DNA from: Linderina pennispora | Lineage: Eukaryota > Kickxellomycota > Kickxellomycetes > Kickxellales > Kickxellaceae | Length of the DNA: 64,000 bases | NCBI RefSeq assembly: GCF_002104995.1 | Contig: NW_024468249.1 | Coordinates: 2,232,001 to 2,296,000, forward strand | Reading direction: 5' to 3' | Shown: piece by piece, positions 48,673-59,711 of the stretch | Layout: each line of letters starts with the position of its first letter | How positions within the stretch are numbered: position 1 is the stretch's first letter | The notes under the pieces: model-generated | Seen by the model: the letters and a program-made list of their open reading frames with translations, nothing else | The model's database searches: none | Told to the model about the DNA's origin: nothing | Position numbers and translations under genes: made by a program

Positions 48673-51600
48673 CGGCGGTTCAACCAGGGAAGCCCAGGAC
48701 GGTCTTATCAGCCTCAAGAAACAAGATAAGCTGGATGGCGAATAGTCGGTGCGCCAATTATACTCGACAACCCAAATAAAGGAGGCGAAGTGAAAAGGGT
48801 ATGAAAGTCTAGGTAAAGGAATGGCAAAATGGGGAAGAAGGTGAAGGAGGGAATTGCTGGACCGACATGGAGATTTTATAAGCGTGGAAAGCAAGGGCTG
48901 CCTGCCATAGAAAAGTGTGCGCTGTATTCCTCTTTTTTTTTTTTCAGTGCCTGGCAGTCAAGAAAAATTAGCCTGTACGGGTGCGATTCCAAGTGCGTAG
49001 TGAATTGCGTTATTGCAAGAAAATGGCGGTATGGAGAGGGGTGTTGCAGCTTCGGGTGCCAGCCCTCCCCTGGTGCCTGTTCTCCATCCTTGGGGGATTT
49101 ACCATGCCTTGTCCCGTTCTCCACGCCTGTTGCTCTCTCCGCGCTCTCGCCTCCCCACACTGCGCCTGCTCGCTTTATCATGTTATTATGAATTGTGACA
49201 AAAGGGGATTGGCCCACAACCGGTTCTGCGCCAAGCACACAGCCTCAGCAGCGGAACGAGAGGAGGAGCACTCCAGCCGTCAAAGAGGTCCGAATCTTGT
49301 TGTTTCTGGGCCTGGGGGCACTCGAGCTCGTTGGCCACTACATTGCATGGGAATAAAATGCCAGGGTGTTCCGGTTTATCTATTCTTTTGGCGGTGTCAT
49401 CCCAGGCACCAGGGACGGGCGGCAACATCCTCTGCACGCCAGTTCCCAGCCAAGATCTGACCATTTTTTGATGGGGAGAAAGGCCGTATTGTGCAGCTCT
49501 TCTCAACATTTTCCTCTCCCTCCCGTTGCACCGATTCTGTACCGAGATGCAAAAGGTGTCTATGGAAAGGTCAGGATATATTAAAGCGTCTATTTAAGCC
49601 CCACACATGCGATACCGCCAAAAAGGCCTATTGGTACTAGCTGAGTACGCTGTTGAATCAGCCGAAACGAATCAAGTTGCGTCTGGATACCGACGCCGAT
49701 GGCGCATTAGCTTGTGAAATACACAAACTCCATTCCTTCCTTACTCTCCGATGGGGAGAGGGAAGGAAGAACATTACACAGTGGAAAATTGTTCGGCCAA
49801 GAGACTGATTTTGGGAGTGGTTGCACAGCGCACGCATGGGTTTATTGGCGGGTGTGTGCGCAGCAGCTCTATTCAGAAAAGGCAAGTAAATAGAAGAGAG
49901 CGAGTGCTGGCGGTGTTCTTCACACTTGCTCCTGCTTTGGAGCCTTGCATTTGTCTTTCATTACCGCTGCCAAGGGAATCAGGTGGACGACAGGCAGCGG
50001 ATTCAGTTGATGAAAGGACTCGAGCAACATTAGCAAACAGCCCTCTCCAGCAACCCCATTGTTCTGACGCTCTCCACACATACCGGCCTCTAAGCGCTCA
50101 GTAAGCAGCCGTGTCAACATTCAGCAATGGACTTTAGAGCTGCACGTTTACTATTGTCGGGTGAACTGGTGGCAAAGCGGCCAGAATGCAGTGTGTGGGG
50201 TGGGGGTGGGGGTGGGGCGAATGGTGAAAAGTCGAATGTAGCCAAAAAAAAATAAAGTGACTGGTGAGAATGAAATAGACTGCACCAATTGACTTGCCAC
50301 TGATAGTTGCAAGTGCGCCGCGCATTTTAAACTCTGTACCAAGCGGAGGTGGCACATCTCACTAAACGGCATGCGCATGTCCTGCTTGGGCACATCACAA
50401 CCTGCAGCCTGTACATATTCTAACGCCATTTCGCAATTCATCCCAGCCAAGCGCTTGCCAGCATGCACTCCGCATTGCACACTGCCCAGTGGATACCGCA
50501 ACGGTGCAAACCATGCTGCTCAGTGAGACCCCGATGCACACCTTCCCCCTCGTCGCCCATGTCCATGTGTCAGCATCCAGTGCTGTACATTGATATTTGT
50601 GTAGATCAATACAGCCCAGGAATCCGTTCACAAGCATCGCCTCACCTTGGTTCACAGCTTTACTGGCCAATGTGCAGGCGGCCGCTCCTTCCTTGGATGA
50701 TTTGCCAGGAGCATTGCCAGTGACACTCGAGTGGGTTTCTGGCAAATCCCAAAGGTATTTTTGGGAGCTCTGTAGCTCCACCTCTTGAATCAGGTTTGCG
50801 GGTGCATGCTCCGCCCTGTGCCTTCCAATGGCGGCAGAACAGGATTACAGCTATTTTCCTCTCAGACGCCAAAGGGTGGGCCAGCATCGTGCATGCAAGG
50901 ATGAGCCCGAGTGCCGACAAAATGCACACAAGAGAGCGAGGATTGGCAAACTCGAGAGAGACGCCCATGCACATTTTTTTCAGGCTGCATGATTTCTCTA
51001 TCTCTTGACATTTGTTGTTGGTTGCATGCCAGCTTCGTTCTGAAAAAAGACCGAACGACATGTGCACCGGTGTACACCGGTCGACTTGCTAATCGCCGTG
51101 TATGGCAAAATGCCGCCTTCCACAAGAGCGATTTGCGCCTCAAAGGTCGCTGCACCGTGAAAATGTCCCCAGGTCGCTTTGCATCCTTCTCCTTTCTTCC
51201 CCAACTTCTCCACGCGCTGAAATTGCACTGGCCAACTATGCATATTGCTTGAAACCTGTTGTTGCAGAGGCTAAATGTTGCTGGTCGACATGTGCCAAAA
51301 AGCACTTGCCGCCCAATATTACCCGGATGTGAGCATATCCCTCGTATGTTCTATTGATAGACTGGGGCAAATAGCAAGTTTCTGGATACCGCTCAAAGCG
51401 TCGCTATGCATGTACTGCGGCGTATTTCTGCCGACTTGTAGGAGCTTGGCAGCCTTAAAAAGTTATCCCGCTTTGCACTGGCAAATTGATTCCGAACTGG
51501 CAACAACAACGGATGCACTCCACAGTGTCGAAAATAAACCAAACAACACTCCAGTGCCACATCCGACCTCTCCCTCACACTGCGTTGCCAGAGTGCGAAA

Positions 51601-53705
51601 TAAACGCCTACGGCGAATATTTGGTGCTGCAGTTCATATGTAAACGCGCATGCTGTGCTAGGATGGATCCGTAGAAATGCTCGGAACACAAGAGGTCGAC
51701 TGATTGTCCATCAATGTCTTTGGGCTGGCCCCATCGGAAGACGTCGCTAGGAAGGGGGTGGCTACAACATTCAAAATGCAAAACCTCCAACAGCTCAGCG
51801 CAGCGTCCCCTTGCTACCACAAAATCCCCCGCGTTTACGGATGCCTGTGACCAAATGCATTCGATTGCATGATCTCCTCCAGCCCATCTATCAGAAATTA
51901 CAGGTCAGTGATGATCGCAATGGCCACTGCGCCGGGTTTGTCCATCCTACTGGCAAAATTCTCCTTTTGTCCAAATAGCAGAGTTCCCTCTTCCAAAAAC
52001 CCAAGCTATCACCCTTACTTCTCAGTAATCCGAGCTTGCTGTACATTGGCCCGTCAGGCTTTTTTATACATATGGCACAGTAGAATCTCGTAGCAGACTC
52101 TGCGCGGTATATTTAACAGCGGGGACATGTTCCGATTGGTACCTTTAATCTCCATCCGTTCAGGCTATTCCTGCTGCCCGCCGCACACACCGTGCATGCC
52201 ATGCATATGGCTTTCGTTCTTGTGCATTAATCCATCACCCTAAATCCATCAAGTGGCAATGCACATGTGGATGCCGTGCCGGCCTCTGCATACAATTATC
52301 CATACGAGCTGCTGCTTCTGGAGTTGCGCACGGGGCAGCAAAAAGGGGGCAGCAGCGATGACGCTTTGGTTCATACAGGACTGCGGCGGGGGCACTGCTG
52401 GAATTAGCAACCCTGCCCTCCCTTTTTCCCACGAACCTGTGCACCATTCCCAGCACGCATCCCTTTCCAAGTGCTGGACAGTGGTGTGTGTGGGAAACCA
52501 TGTGGCAGCAGCGCACTGAAAAATGATTTGCCCAGGCTGCCTAAAAGGTGGCTCTACAGACCCATTGGCCCAGCAACTGATCAAGATTACGCAGCGCCAG
52601 GTATGTGTTCTGGAAGATCCACCGTGGTACACCGTGGTCACGCACAGGTCACGAAAAGCCGACTCCTAACCATAGGCATGTTTGGCAAATCATTGCTTTT
52701 CGAAATTGCAACAGCGCAAGCCAGTCCTTTTCTCCGTCGGGATGACTTGGACTGTTCAACAGTCCATGACACCGACGAACCAAAGAAAAAGGCCCGCGCG
52801 AAATTCCAGACATGAGCTGTTGCATACAGCCGGCGGCAGCGGTGTGCTTGCTTTCGAGCCCAATGCCCAGCCAACGAGTCGACACCGGGACCGGACCGAC
52901 TATCCCAAGCGGTGGGTCTGTGGACCGCATGGTCACATACCCGCATGTCTGTGACCATGGCGGTCTGCAATCTCGGCCTGGAACAATGCAAGATGAAGAT
53001 GTAGGTAGGCATGAAAACGGCGTACATGTCTGGGGATGCAGTAGATCTTGAGACACGGCGAGGGGTCAAGGGGAGCACAAGGGGAGGCTCGTGCATGGTA
53101 GTTCACGCAGCAGGGGCCAGTTTCAGCAGCTGGGCATCTGAAAGTGGTCTATTGCTGAGCACGCAAAGTGTGGACGGCCGGTCCGATGCGCGAGAGTGTT
53201 GAAACTCCCCTGCGCACATCTGGCATGTGCCAGCTTAATCCAGTCCCTCTCTCCGAGCTCCACTTTATTTGTTCTTATCTGGGACGCGACCGTGTGTGGT
53301 AGGACAGTCGTTGTAATCACAAGTGGCAGGCTGGCCAACTCTTGGAAACGGCTGGCATAGGCCCGCACCAGCTCCCATGTGAAACCGGCACGGGCAGCAT
53401 AAAGGGGCCATACTGGGTTCATGTGCCTGGAAAAAAAGGACACCTTGGCCTGCCCTGGTATCGCTGAGAAAAAATTTTCAAATGCGGGCTGTTCCGAGTC
53501 AATCCGGCATCCGCCATGAGAAAGGGGGAGGGGGAAACGCGGGGTCATGGCACCCCCGAGCACTCCTAGCGAGCCACTTTTTCCTTTCCCCCTCTTTTCA
53601 TGACTATCCTCCTTGCTTAGGAGGACGTGCGCGCGCGCACATTTTTGTTTCTTGCCTTTTTCAACCGTACGATGCAACCAGCGCAGTGGCCGCGCTCGCG
53701 CACCA

Positions 53706-53713
53706 TATAAATA
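53706..53713 (+). promoter_or_regulatory. TATA box (TATAAATA) of bHLH gene 3
   Basis: TATAAATA 144 bp upstream of the start codon, followed by a pyrimidine-rich leader (CCCTCCCCGCCC). Confidence 0.5.
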
Positions 53714-53856
53714 CCAGCATGCCCCTCCCCGCCCTTTTTGTGCTCGCCTATGAAACCAGTTCACATTTTCTCCCAGAAATACCACTCCGCACATATTGCT
53801 ACCAACTAGCTTACCCTTATTCCCTCCACATATATAATCACACAAAATAATTAGCC

Positions 53857-54928
53857 ATGAGCCATACAAACGAGTCTAGCCCTACTGCCCAGTCGCCCGC
53901 ATTCTTTGCGCCGCGTCCTTCTGGCTCCCCAGATCAGTCTGCTGGTGCGCGCGAAATGCCGCCGCACCGCTACCAGGGCCCGCCGCCCCCTCCTCCTGCC
54001 GACTACTACTACCACCAACACCAGCAGCATGCCCGCAACATGCCACCACACATGGCGTACCCGCCGCACATGCACTATCCCTACCCGCCCGCAGCGCCGA
54101 TGGCTGTTGGTCCGGCTAGCCAGCCGGCGCCGGGGTTCGACGATCGGGCTGGCACCCAGGAGCCCGCCAGTCAGTGGGGGTCGGCGATGGCGGACATCCG
54201 GTTCCGGGTGCCCATCATGAACGCTGAGGAGCGCGAGCGCAAGCGCCGTGTGTCACATTCGGCAATGGAGCGGCGTCGCCGCGAGCGTCACAAACACAAT
54301 CATCAACGATCTCAAGGAGCTGATTCCCTGGCTCCGCAACGAGGCTCGGCTGCAAAAGCTGGAGGTGCTTGAGCAGTGCGTGTGCTACATCAAGGAGCTG
54401 CAGCTGGCAACGGCCGACGCACCCGTCATGCACCCGGGCGACGCCAAGCGCAGGCGCAACGAGAGTAGCCGCGGGTCAGCTGACACCAGCAGCCCGCCTG
54501 CCCTGTCGCCGTCGCACTGCATCACCGGCCGCTTCACATGCTTCGAATCCCCCAGTCGCCTGCGCTTTCAGCTGTTCTTGCTGCTGCCTCCGCGCTCGAC
54601 GCCCTGCCATTGTCTGCGCCCAGGGCCAGCCCCGTGAAGACTGAGCAGCCGGCCGCTGCCCCTGCCCCGCCCCTGCCCCCGTGTGCCCGATTGTCGAGAG
54701 GATGCAAATGAGGAGCCGTGGGCGGCCCCGGGCTGCGAGCTGAGCAGCAACGACCTGCCAGATCTCACCGCTGACTCCGCCACTGCTTCCAAGGCCTCAT
54801 CGACAGCATCTACCATTACGCCGTTCAGCGGCCCTTTGCCAAAGGAAATCGCCGACAGCAAGCTGATGCAGAAGATGGAGTTTGAGGAGCCACATATCAA
54901 AAACTCAATCAACTTCATCATGTCGTGA
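53857..54928 (+). CDS. bHLH transcription factor 3, frame broken
   Basis: Starts MSHTNESSPTAQSPAFFA. The Pro/Tyr/His-rich N-terminus (about 110 residues) precedes E-R-E-R-K-R-R-V-S-H-S-A-M-E-R-R-R-R-E-R, a class-B basic region. At about 54288 one extra T (GAGCGTCACA for GAGCGCACA) breaks the frame; T-N-T-I-I-N-D-L-K-E-L-I-P-W-L and K-L-E-V-L-E-Q-C-V-C-Y-I then complete the domain. A further break near 54500-54680 leads to a Ser/Thr/Asp-rich segment. The protein ends P-H-I-K-N-S-I-N-F-I-M-S, a variant of the tail of the other two bHLH proteins. About 355 aa. Confidence 0.86.
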
Positions 54929-55838
54929 ATATCCGGGCCCCTGGGAACATTTGCCTTCCTGTTGACCATCCTGCGCGCGATTTCTTTGCAGCAAAGCGCT
55001 GCTGTTTGTAATTTTTCCATTTTTCCACATATTGTGTTGTATTCAAAGAACCCATCACCACCACCTCATTTGCATCCATCGCTGAGGAATATATCCGCTG
55101 AGAGGAGAATGGCAGAAGGGGAATTATTGTCGCTGAAGTTTGTGCGAGCCCGGGCCACCGCGTAGGCGACTGCGAAAATGCAGGTCTGCCTTCAAGCCAT
55201 CCAGCACGCTCGGGAAATCCCGCGCCCGTTTCGTCCACATCCCCCACCTGGCACGGCGATGGGCCTGTGTCTGCAAAAACAAACGTTGTGACTGCTATCC
55301 GGTTGACGTGCGAAGGCAGAACGCCCACTCTGACCCCAAAGGCTCTGCCCTGCCCTTCCTGCGGACATGCTGCCTTGCTGATCGCGTGCTCCAGCCTGGG
55401 CTGGCTCTCTGTGGCCCTCTCCTTGCCACCTCCTTTTTCCGTATGCGCAACCACCACTTGCCTTGCAGATCTCCCTTTTTTGACCTCCCGCGATGCACAC
55501 CCCCGTGCTTGCGCCTCCATGCTGGGCTGGCTCTCCACATTTGTGTTCCGGCATCCTCCTACGCCTGTGGGGAGGCTTCTTTTCACACGGGATATAAGCA
55601 GCCGTCAATCAAAGCACATGCCAGGAAGGAGCGCTCAGCCCAGACGGGATACACACCGAACCTGCCCCCAAAATAGGCCATGGTGTGCGACATACGCAAC
55701 AGAATGGTTCTGGCAGCTCCGTCGACGCTATCATATCTCTTTTGGTCATGGCCCTCCCTTCCCCAGATTGCACAAACTGGCCATATAGAGACACCCGCTC
55801 CGATAAGATTGCTGCGAGCTGTCTGCGCAAGCCATCTC
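54929..55838. other. Intergenic; minus-strand open frame 55609-55923 of unclear status
   Basis: Downstream of bHLH gene 3. A minus-strand frame containing Q-Q-I-G-D-G-L-R-R-Q-L-A-A-I-L-S-E-R-V could be a 3' exon of the next minus-strand gene. A CAG precedes it at about 55895. Otherwise nothing is recognised. Confidence 0.3.
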
Positions 55839-56810
55839 CTATCTGCTGCGTCTGGGCGGCAGTGGCCCTGTGCCCGGACTTGGCGCATACTGCAAGATAA
55901 GCGTCTTGTTCATTAACCAACAAAGAGATAATGGAGGCAAAGCGTGGCTATGCAGTCGATCCCAGCACCAGACGACAGCGGGCTTGACCACGCCTACAAG
56001 AGAACCATTTCCCCCAGCCTGAGTCGCAAGTAGTGGTATTGGCGGATAGCAAGCAGGAAACCAAGCCTCGGAGGTATTTCTCGACACGAAAATGACGCGG
56101 CAAAACTTACCTGGACCGTGTCCGGTTTATCAGGTCGAGCGTGTTGTTGAGCAGCGCAATATAGCCGATGCTGCTACAGTGTGGCAACGTAAAATGAAAA
56201 AAAAAAAACAGGCTTGTCGCTTCCGCTTGCCCGGGTATATATAAGTTTCCGGAAACCGAGAGTCTGTTTCCCCCTATTTCTCGCCTCCTGTGGCTCCGTG
56301 GCCAAGCGTGCACTGGGGACGGCATACACGTGGATATTGCCAATCCCGATGAATGATGTTCAACCCGGAGCTTACCTGTTTTCCGAGGAGAGCACATCAA
56401 ATCCGTCAATGACCAAGCAATCCGGCGCATCAGATTCCTCCGTGCGTTCACTTGCAGACCATGTCAAAAAGTCCTGCTCAGTGTACGCCCGGTTCTGACC
56501 AGCCTGGCGCCAGACGATGCCAGGTGGCCAGCAGGGCTTTGAGCTGGATACCCGATGTCAGGTACTTGATCGCTATTCGATCTAGCCCGGTGCCGTTGAC
56601 CTCGATTTGTGAAATACTGGACGCAAGGTGGTCGCAAGGGTGCACCTCAAGGAACACCACCGACGCTGTGTCTGCTGATGCAGCTATTTCAGCCGATAGA
56701 GTAAATAGCTGCTGGGTTACAGCCACTTCACTGGTGCCATGGACGACCTCGGCCGATTGCACATAGTTTGCGCATAGGTCATCAATGTCTAGCTGGCTGC
56801 TGCTGCTCAT
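55839..56810 (-). CDS. Possible RecA-fold protein (Rad51-paralog/XRCC2-like) with degenerate Walker A
   Basis: Starts MSSSSQLDIDDLCANYVQ at 56810. A segment V-V-H-G-T-S-E-V-A-V-T-Q-Q-L-F-T-L-S-A-E-I sits where Rad51 paralogs have G-x(4)-G-K-T-Q-L, so the lysine of the P-loop is missing. Then come V-V-F-L-E-V (strand 2) and D-C-L-V-I-D-G-F-D-V-L (Walker B). An intron follows: donor GTAAGC at 56370, acceptor at about 56173. The next exon reads S-I-G-Y-I-A-L-L-N-N-T-L-D-L-I and ends at another GTAAGT near 56112. A further open frame (56087-55839) has V-I-F-V-S-R-N-T and V-V-W-C-W-D-R-L-H, reminiscent of the late strand and the W-x(2)-L motif of XRCC2. Recognition is by pattern only. The 3' end is uncertain. 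Confidence 0.4.
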
Positions 56811-56962
56811 TGGGTTCGATTCAGGAGAGAGTAGGCGAAAATATCACGCAAGTGTAGATGGTATCCCGCAGCATCAACAAGGCAATCTCTGTATATACCA
56901 CACTTGTTATGGCGGGTGGTTACGGTATCCAATAATGTATTTATCACACGGGGCTGGTTTAG

Positions 56963-58042
56963 CTAGAACTGGGCCAGATCAACATAGTCTAGCGGCGTGT
57001 ACGTCGGCCACACCATCGTCACCTGGTCGATATAGCGGGTCCCGTCGCTCAACCGGTGCAGCGTTCCCTCAATAACAAACCCTGGTCGCATGGCTGGCAA
57101 CAACGGCTCGCTCCCACCTTCAGCTCAAACGGCGTCCCTGTATCCTTCATGATGCTGCGATCAAACTCGCTGACCTTGATCCATACAATAGTCGCCCTCA
57201 GCCTCTGTAACAGCAACTTTACCGTCGTCATTGTTGCTGCACATGATGCGCAGGTCGACTGATGCTGTGCTCACGCATATTGAATCCCGGTCGACCATGC
57301 CACCAATTGTTTGTACTGCATCCACTGCCACCCCTTCCGTCTGCTCCTCAACACCCGCAATGCCGTTGGCATGCGCAATCTCGGGGTTGCTGGTGACCCA
57401 GTTGGGCAAAAAAGTTGTTGACATGAATGGTCTTCAGCTCGCCGGCAAATACGATGCTGCATGCACTATTAAAGCTGCCGGGAAGCATCGTCGATAGCTG
57501 CCTGCTGACTACCAGCTCCTGATGAGCAACTCCCAGCACCTCGATCAACTGTGGCAGCACTTCCTTTGACCTCGAGAATGTCTGCATCAGCCAGCGCCTC
57601 GAGCCATCCGCTGTGTGACCGAAATCAGCGTGTCCACCATCTCTGTGCCCTGCAGTGGGTAGTCGATCAGCACCACATACGACAGCAGCCATCTGATGCC
57701 CCACACCAGGTCGAGGGTGCCAGACGACAGCAGCACCTTTTGGCGCTCGGCGTATTTGTCGATAATCGAGCTGGTAATCGTCGGGTATTCAGGGTTGCCG
57801 TACTTTTTGAAGTCCTTTTTGCTGGCCTGCCGCAGAATCGGGCTGACATTGGCCGTGTGTGTGACCACCTCCAGCATCTTTTTGTCCGCCTCATCGGTCA
57901 AAGTCTTGTAGAATGCGTGGGTTGTCTTGTCCATGCGCAGTAGCAGAGGCTCGTCGGGAAACTCGATCGCGCTTTCTACCAGTGGCTTTGTGCGCGCAGT
58001 CGGCTGTGGTTGCGGGTGTACGTGGTTGTCTGTGTTGCTCAT
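56963..58042 (-). CDS. Uncharacterised protein (about 350 aa), frame broken
   Basis: Starts MSNTDNHVHPQPQPTAR and reads well to about 57587. It then continues through three further frames: F-S-R-S-K-E-V-L-P-Q-L-I-E-V-L; N-W-V-T-S-N-P-E-I-A-H-A-N; E-F-D-R-S-I-M-K-D-T-G-T-P-F-E-L-K-V-G; and R-P-G-F-V-I-E-G-T-L-H-R-L. It ends D-Y-V-D-L-A-Q-F at a TAG (56963). The pieces join with one base removed at each break (about 57600, 57400, 57185 and 57110). The N-terminal half looks helical and the C-terminal half beta-rich. I do not recognise the family. It is transcribed in the same direction as the RecA-like gene, 152 bp apart. Confidence 0.6.
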
Positions 58043-58184
58043 TACTTGCAGAAAAAAGAAGTTTAGAAACAGGCAAATGGTGTCAAAAAGAGCGTTTTGG
58101 AATACCGAAATCGCGCGCGGCTTGACTGCCTTTAAATCATTCTATTCATTGGATGTCAGCGAATATGGCTCGGTAAAAGAGGAT

Positions 58185-59000
58185 TTAGATCAGACTCAGC
58201 GCCATACGCACAAAGTACTGGTGCCAGCGGTTGTCGTGGGTCAGCTCTGGGTGGAACGAGGTGCCAAGCATACTGCGGTACTTGACCGCAACCAGCAGGC
58301 CGTTCTCCGACTCCTCGGTCTGACCAATTCCCGGCGGCAGCTCCACAAGCGGCTCGACCTCAGGATCATCGACGGAGACAATCGCAGGGGCGCGAATAAA
58401 CACATAGTTGAACGGCTCGCCGGCGATGTGCTTCGAATCCAGCTTGATCGTGAACGAATCGACCTGGCGGCCAAACTGGTTGCGGGACACAGTCACTGGC
58501 AGGGCGTCAAGCAGCTGCTGGCCGCCCTTCTTTGTGATGAATGGCCGTCTTAGCCAGCAGGATCAGGCCGGCACACGTTCCCTACTGTGGGATCAACAGG
58601 CAGGTGTTAGCAGCTGAGTCATTAGAGTCTGTGAAGATGATCAATTGTCTGGCACGCCATGCAGTTAGTGTGTCATGATCCCGCGATACTCACAGCACTG
58701 CGGTAGCAGGTGTGATTGTAGCCCCATGGGAGAAATGCATGAATACGTTACCCAGGTAGGCTTGGTGCGAGCAAACTCGCGCAGATCATCGAGGATGCCG
58801 CAGCGCTCCGCAATGAGTGCAATTGCTGTCGACTCGCCGCCTGGAATGATGAGGGCATCGACCTTGTCCAGCTCAGCCTTGGTGCGCACCTCGACGACAT
58901 CGCGGATGTGCTCGACCTCGCGCAGCGTGTTCAGCGCGTGGATGTGCTCAATGAAGGCTCCCTGCAGAGCCAGAACGCCGATAACGATAGTTTTGGTCAT
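58185..59000 (-). CDS. SNO1: Pyridoxal 5'-phosphate synthase glutaminase subunit (PdxT/Sno)
   Basis: Exon 1 (59000-58752) begins M-T-K-T-I-V-I-G-V-L-A-L-Q-G-A-F and holds I-I-P-G-G-E-S-T-A-I. After a 170-bp intron (GTAACG...TAG), exon 2 (58581-58185) starts G-T-C-A-G-L-I-L-L-A with the nucleophilic cysteine, then S-R-N-Q-F-G-R-Q-V-D-S-F and G-T-S-F-H-P-E-L-T with the catalytic His-Pro-Glu. About 214 aa. Sno supplies ammonia from glutamine to Snz for vitamin B6 synthesis. One extra G at about 58533 (AAAGAAGGG for AAAAAGGG-type K-K-G-G) breaks the frame in exon 2. No SNZ gene is adjacent, unlike the paired arrangement of yeast. A CACGTG box lies at 59144, 144 bp upstream. Confidence 0.94.
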
Positions 59001-59711
59001 GTCTTCTGAGCGAGTAGTATCAAAGTAAGTATAAAAATAGCTGGGAAACAGATCGAGTGGAGTTGGAAGAGCCGGCGGAGAGGGGTTTGATAATTGTCGA
59101 TTGATCCCACGGCCTAACAATGCCATTGGACACAGAGCCGTTACACGTGAGCGATGTCGTCTTCGGACTGTGCCCGGGCCGGATCGACGGGAAAAAATTG
59201 CCCTGGTCGTCACTGAGCCAGGGATGCTCAGAGGTAGCTCCAGGATCTTTATTTGTTGCACTGTGGCTGTGGAAGCGGGCGCACCACCGCTGTGTCCTCG
59301 CGTTAGGGTTCCTCCAGGCTCCACATGCTGTCTTTTGGCAGCGGTGGCCGACATCATAGTCACCGATCGCTCCTATTTCCTGCCACTTGCCCAGTCGCCT
59401 CCCGGATCATGCATGTGCAGGATTTTTTTGGGTCGGACGCTCAGCGAACAAGCGCTGTCGCTCAGAAACATCACCCTGCACCAGCCTCGCTGGGCCGAGT
59501 ACACAAAAGAAGATGGCGCCGGTGCCAAGAAGCCTCTCTCTTCTTCCAACTATTCCCTTCCTCTGCATCTTTTCCACCTCTTCTTACTTTAACCCCCAGA
59601 ATAACGACACCCTTTTTCTTTTGCGCGCAGCCCAAAGTTTGTGCTCAAGCTGGAATTACCTACGCATACGCTATTTTTACGACTGACGGAAAGAAACACA
59701 GTATTGAGGCG
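59001..59711. other. Divergent promoter region between SNO and the ADF-H gene
   Basis: About 710 bp. A CACGTG box lies at 59144-59149 and C/T-rich stretches at 59560-59630 precede the plus-strand start. No gene recognised. Confidence 0.5.

Larger units (their letters stand above)
48293..53856. other. 5.5-kb divergent intergenic region between bHLH genes 2 and 3
   Basis: The largest gene-free stretch in the window. It holds pyrimidine-rich runs such as T12 ending in CAG near 48945, GA/GGGG-rich runs near 50200, and scattered open frames (plus 53482-53850; minus 53123-53869) with no domains or conserved order. No tRNA-like or transposon signal was seen. Plausible content: two long 5' regulatory regions, possibly with untranslated exons. 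Confidence 0.5.

Noticed and set aside
48925-48950. T12-CAG near 48945 as a proven splice acceptor
   Set aside because: It looks like an acceptor, but no exon or donor could be tied to it; poly-T runs are common in this spacer.
49740-49765. Inverted repeat CTCTCC...GGAGAG as a terminator or site
   Set aside because: Only six-base arms; expected by chance in purine/pyrimidine-rich DNA.
56810-56830. tRNA B-box-like sequence GGTTCGATTC
   Set aside because: No A-box or acceptor stem is found at the right distance, and it overlaps the 5' end of a coding gene.
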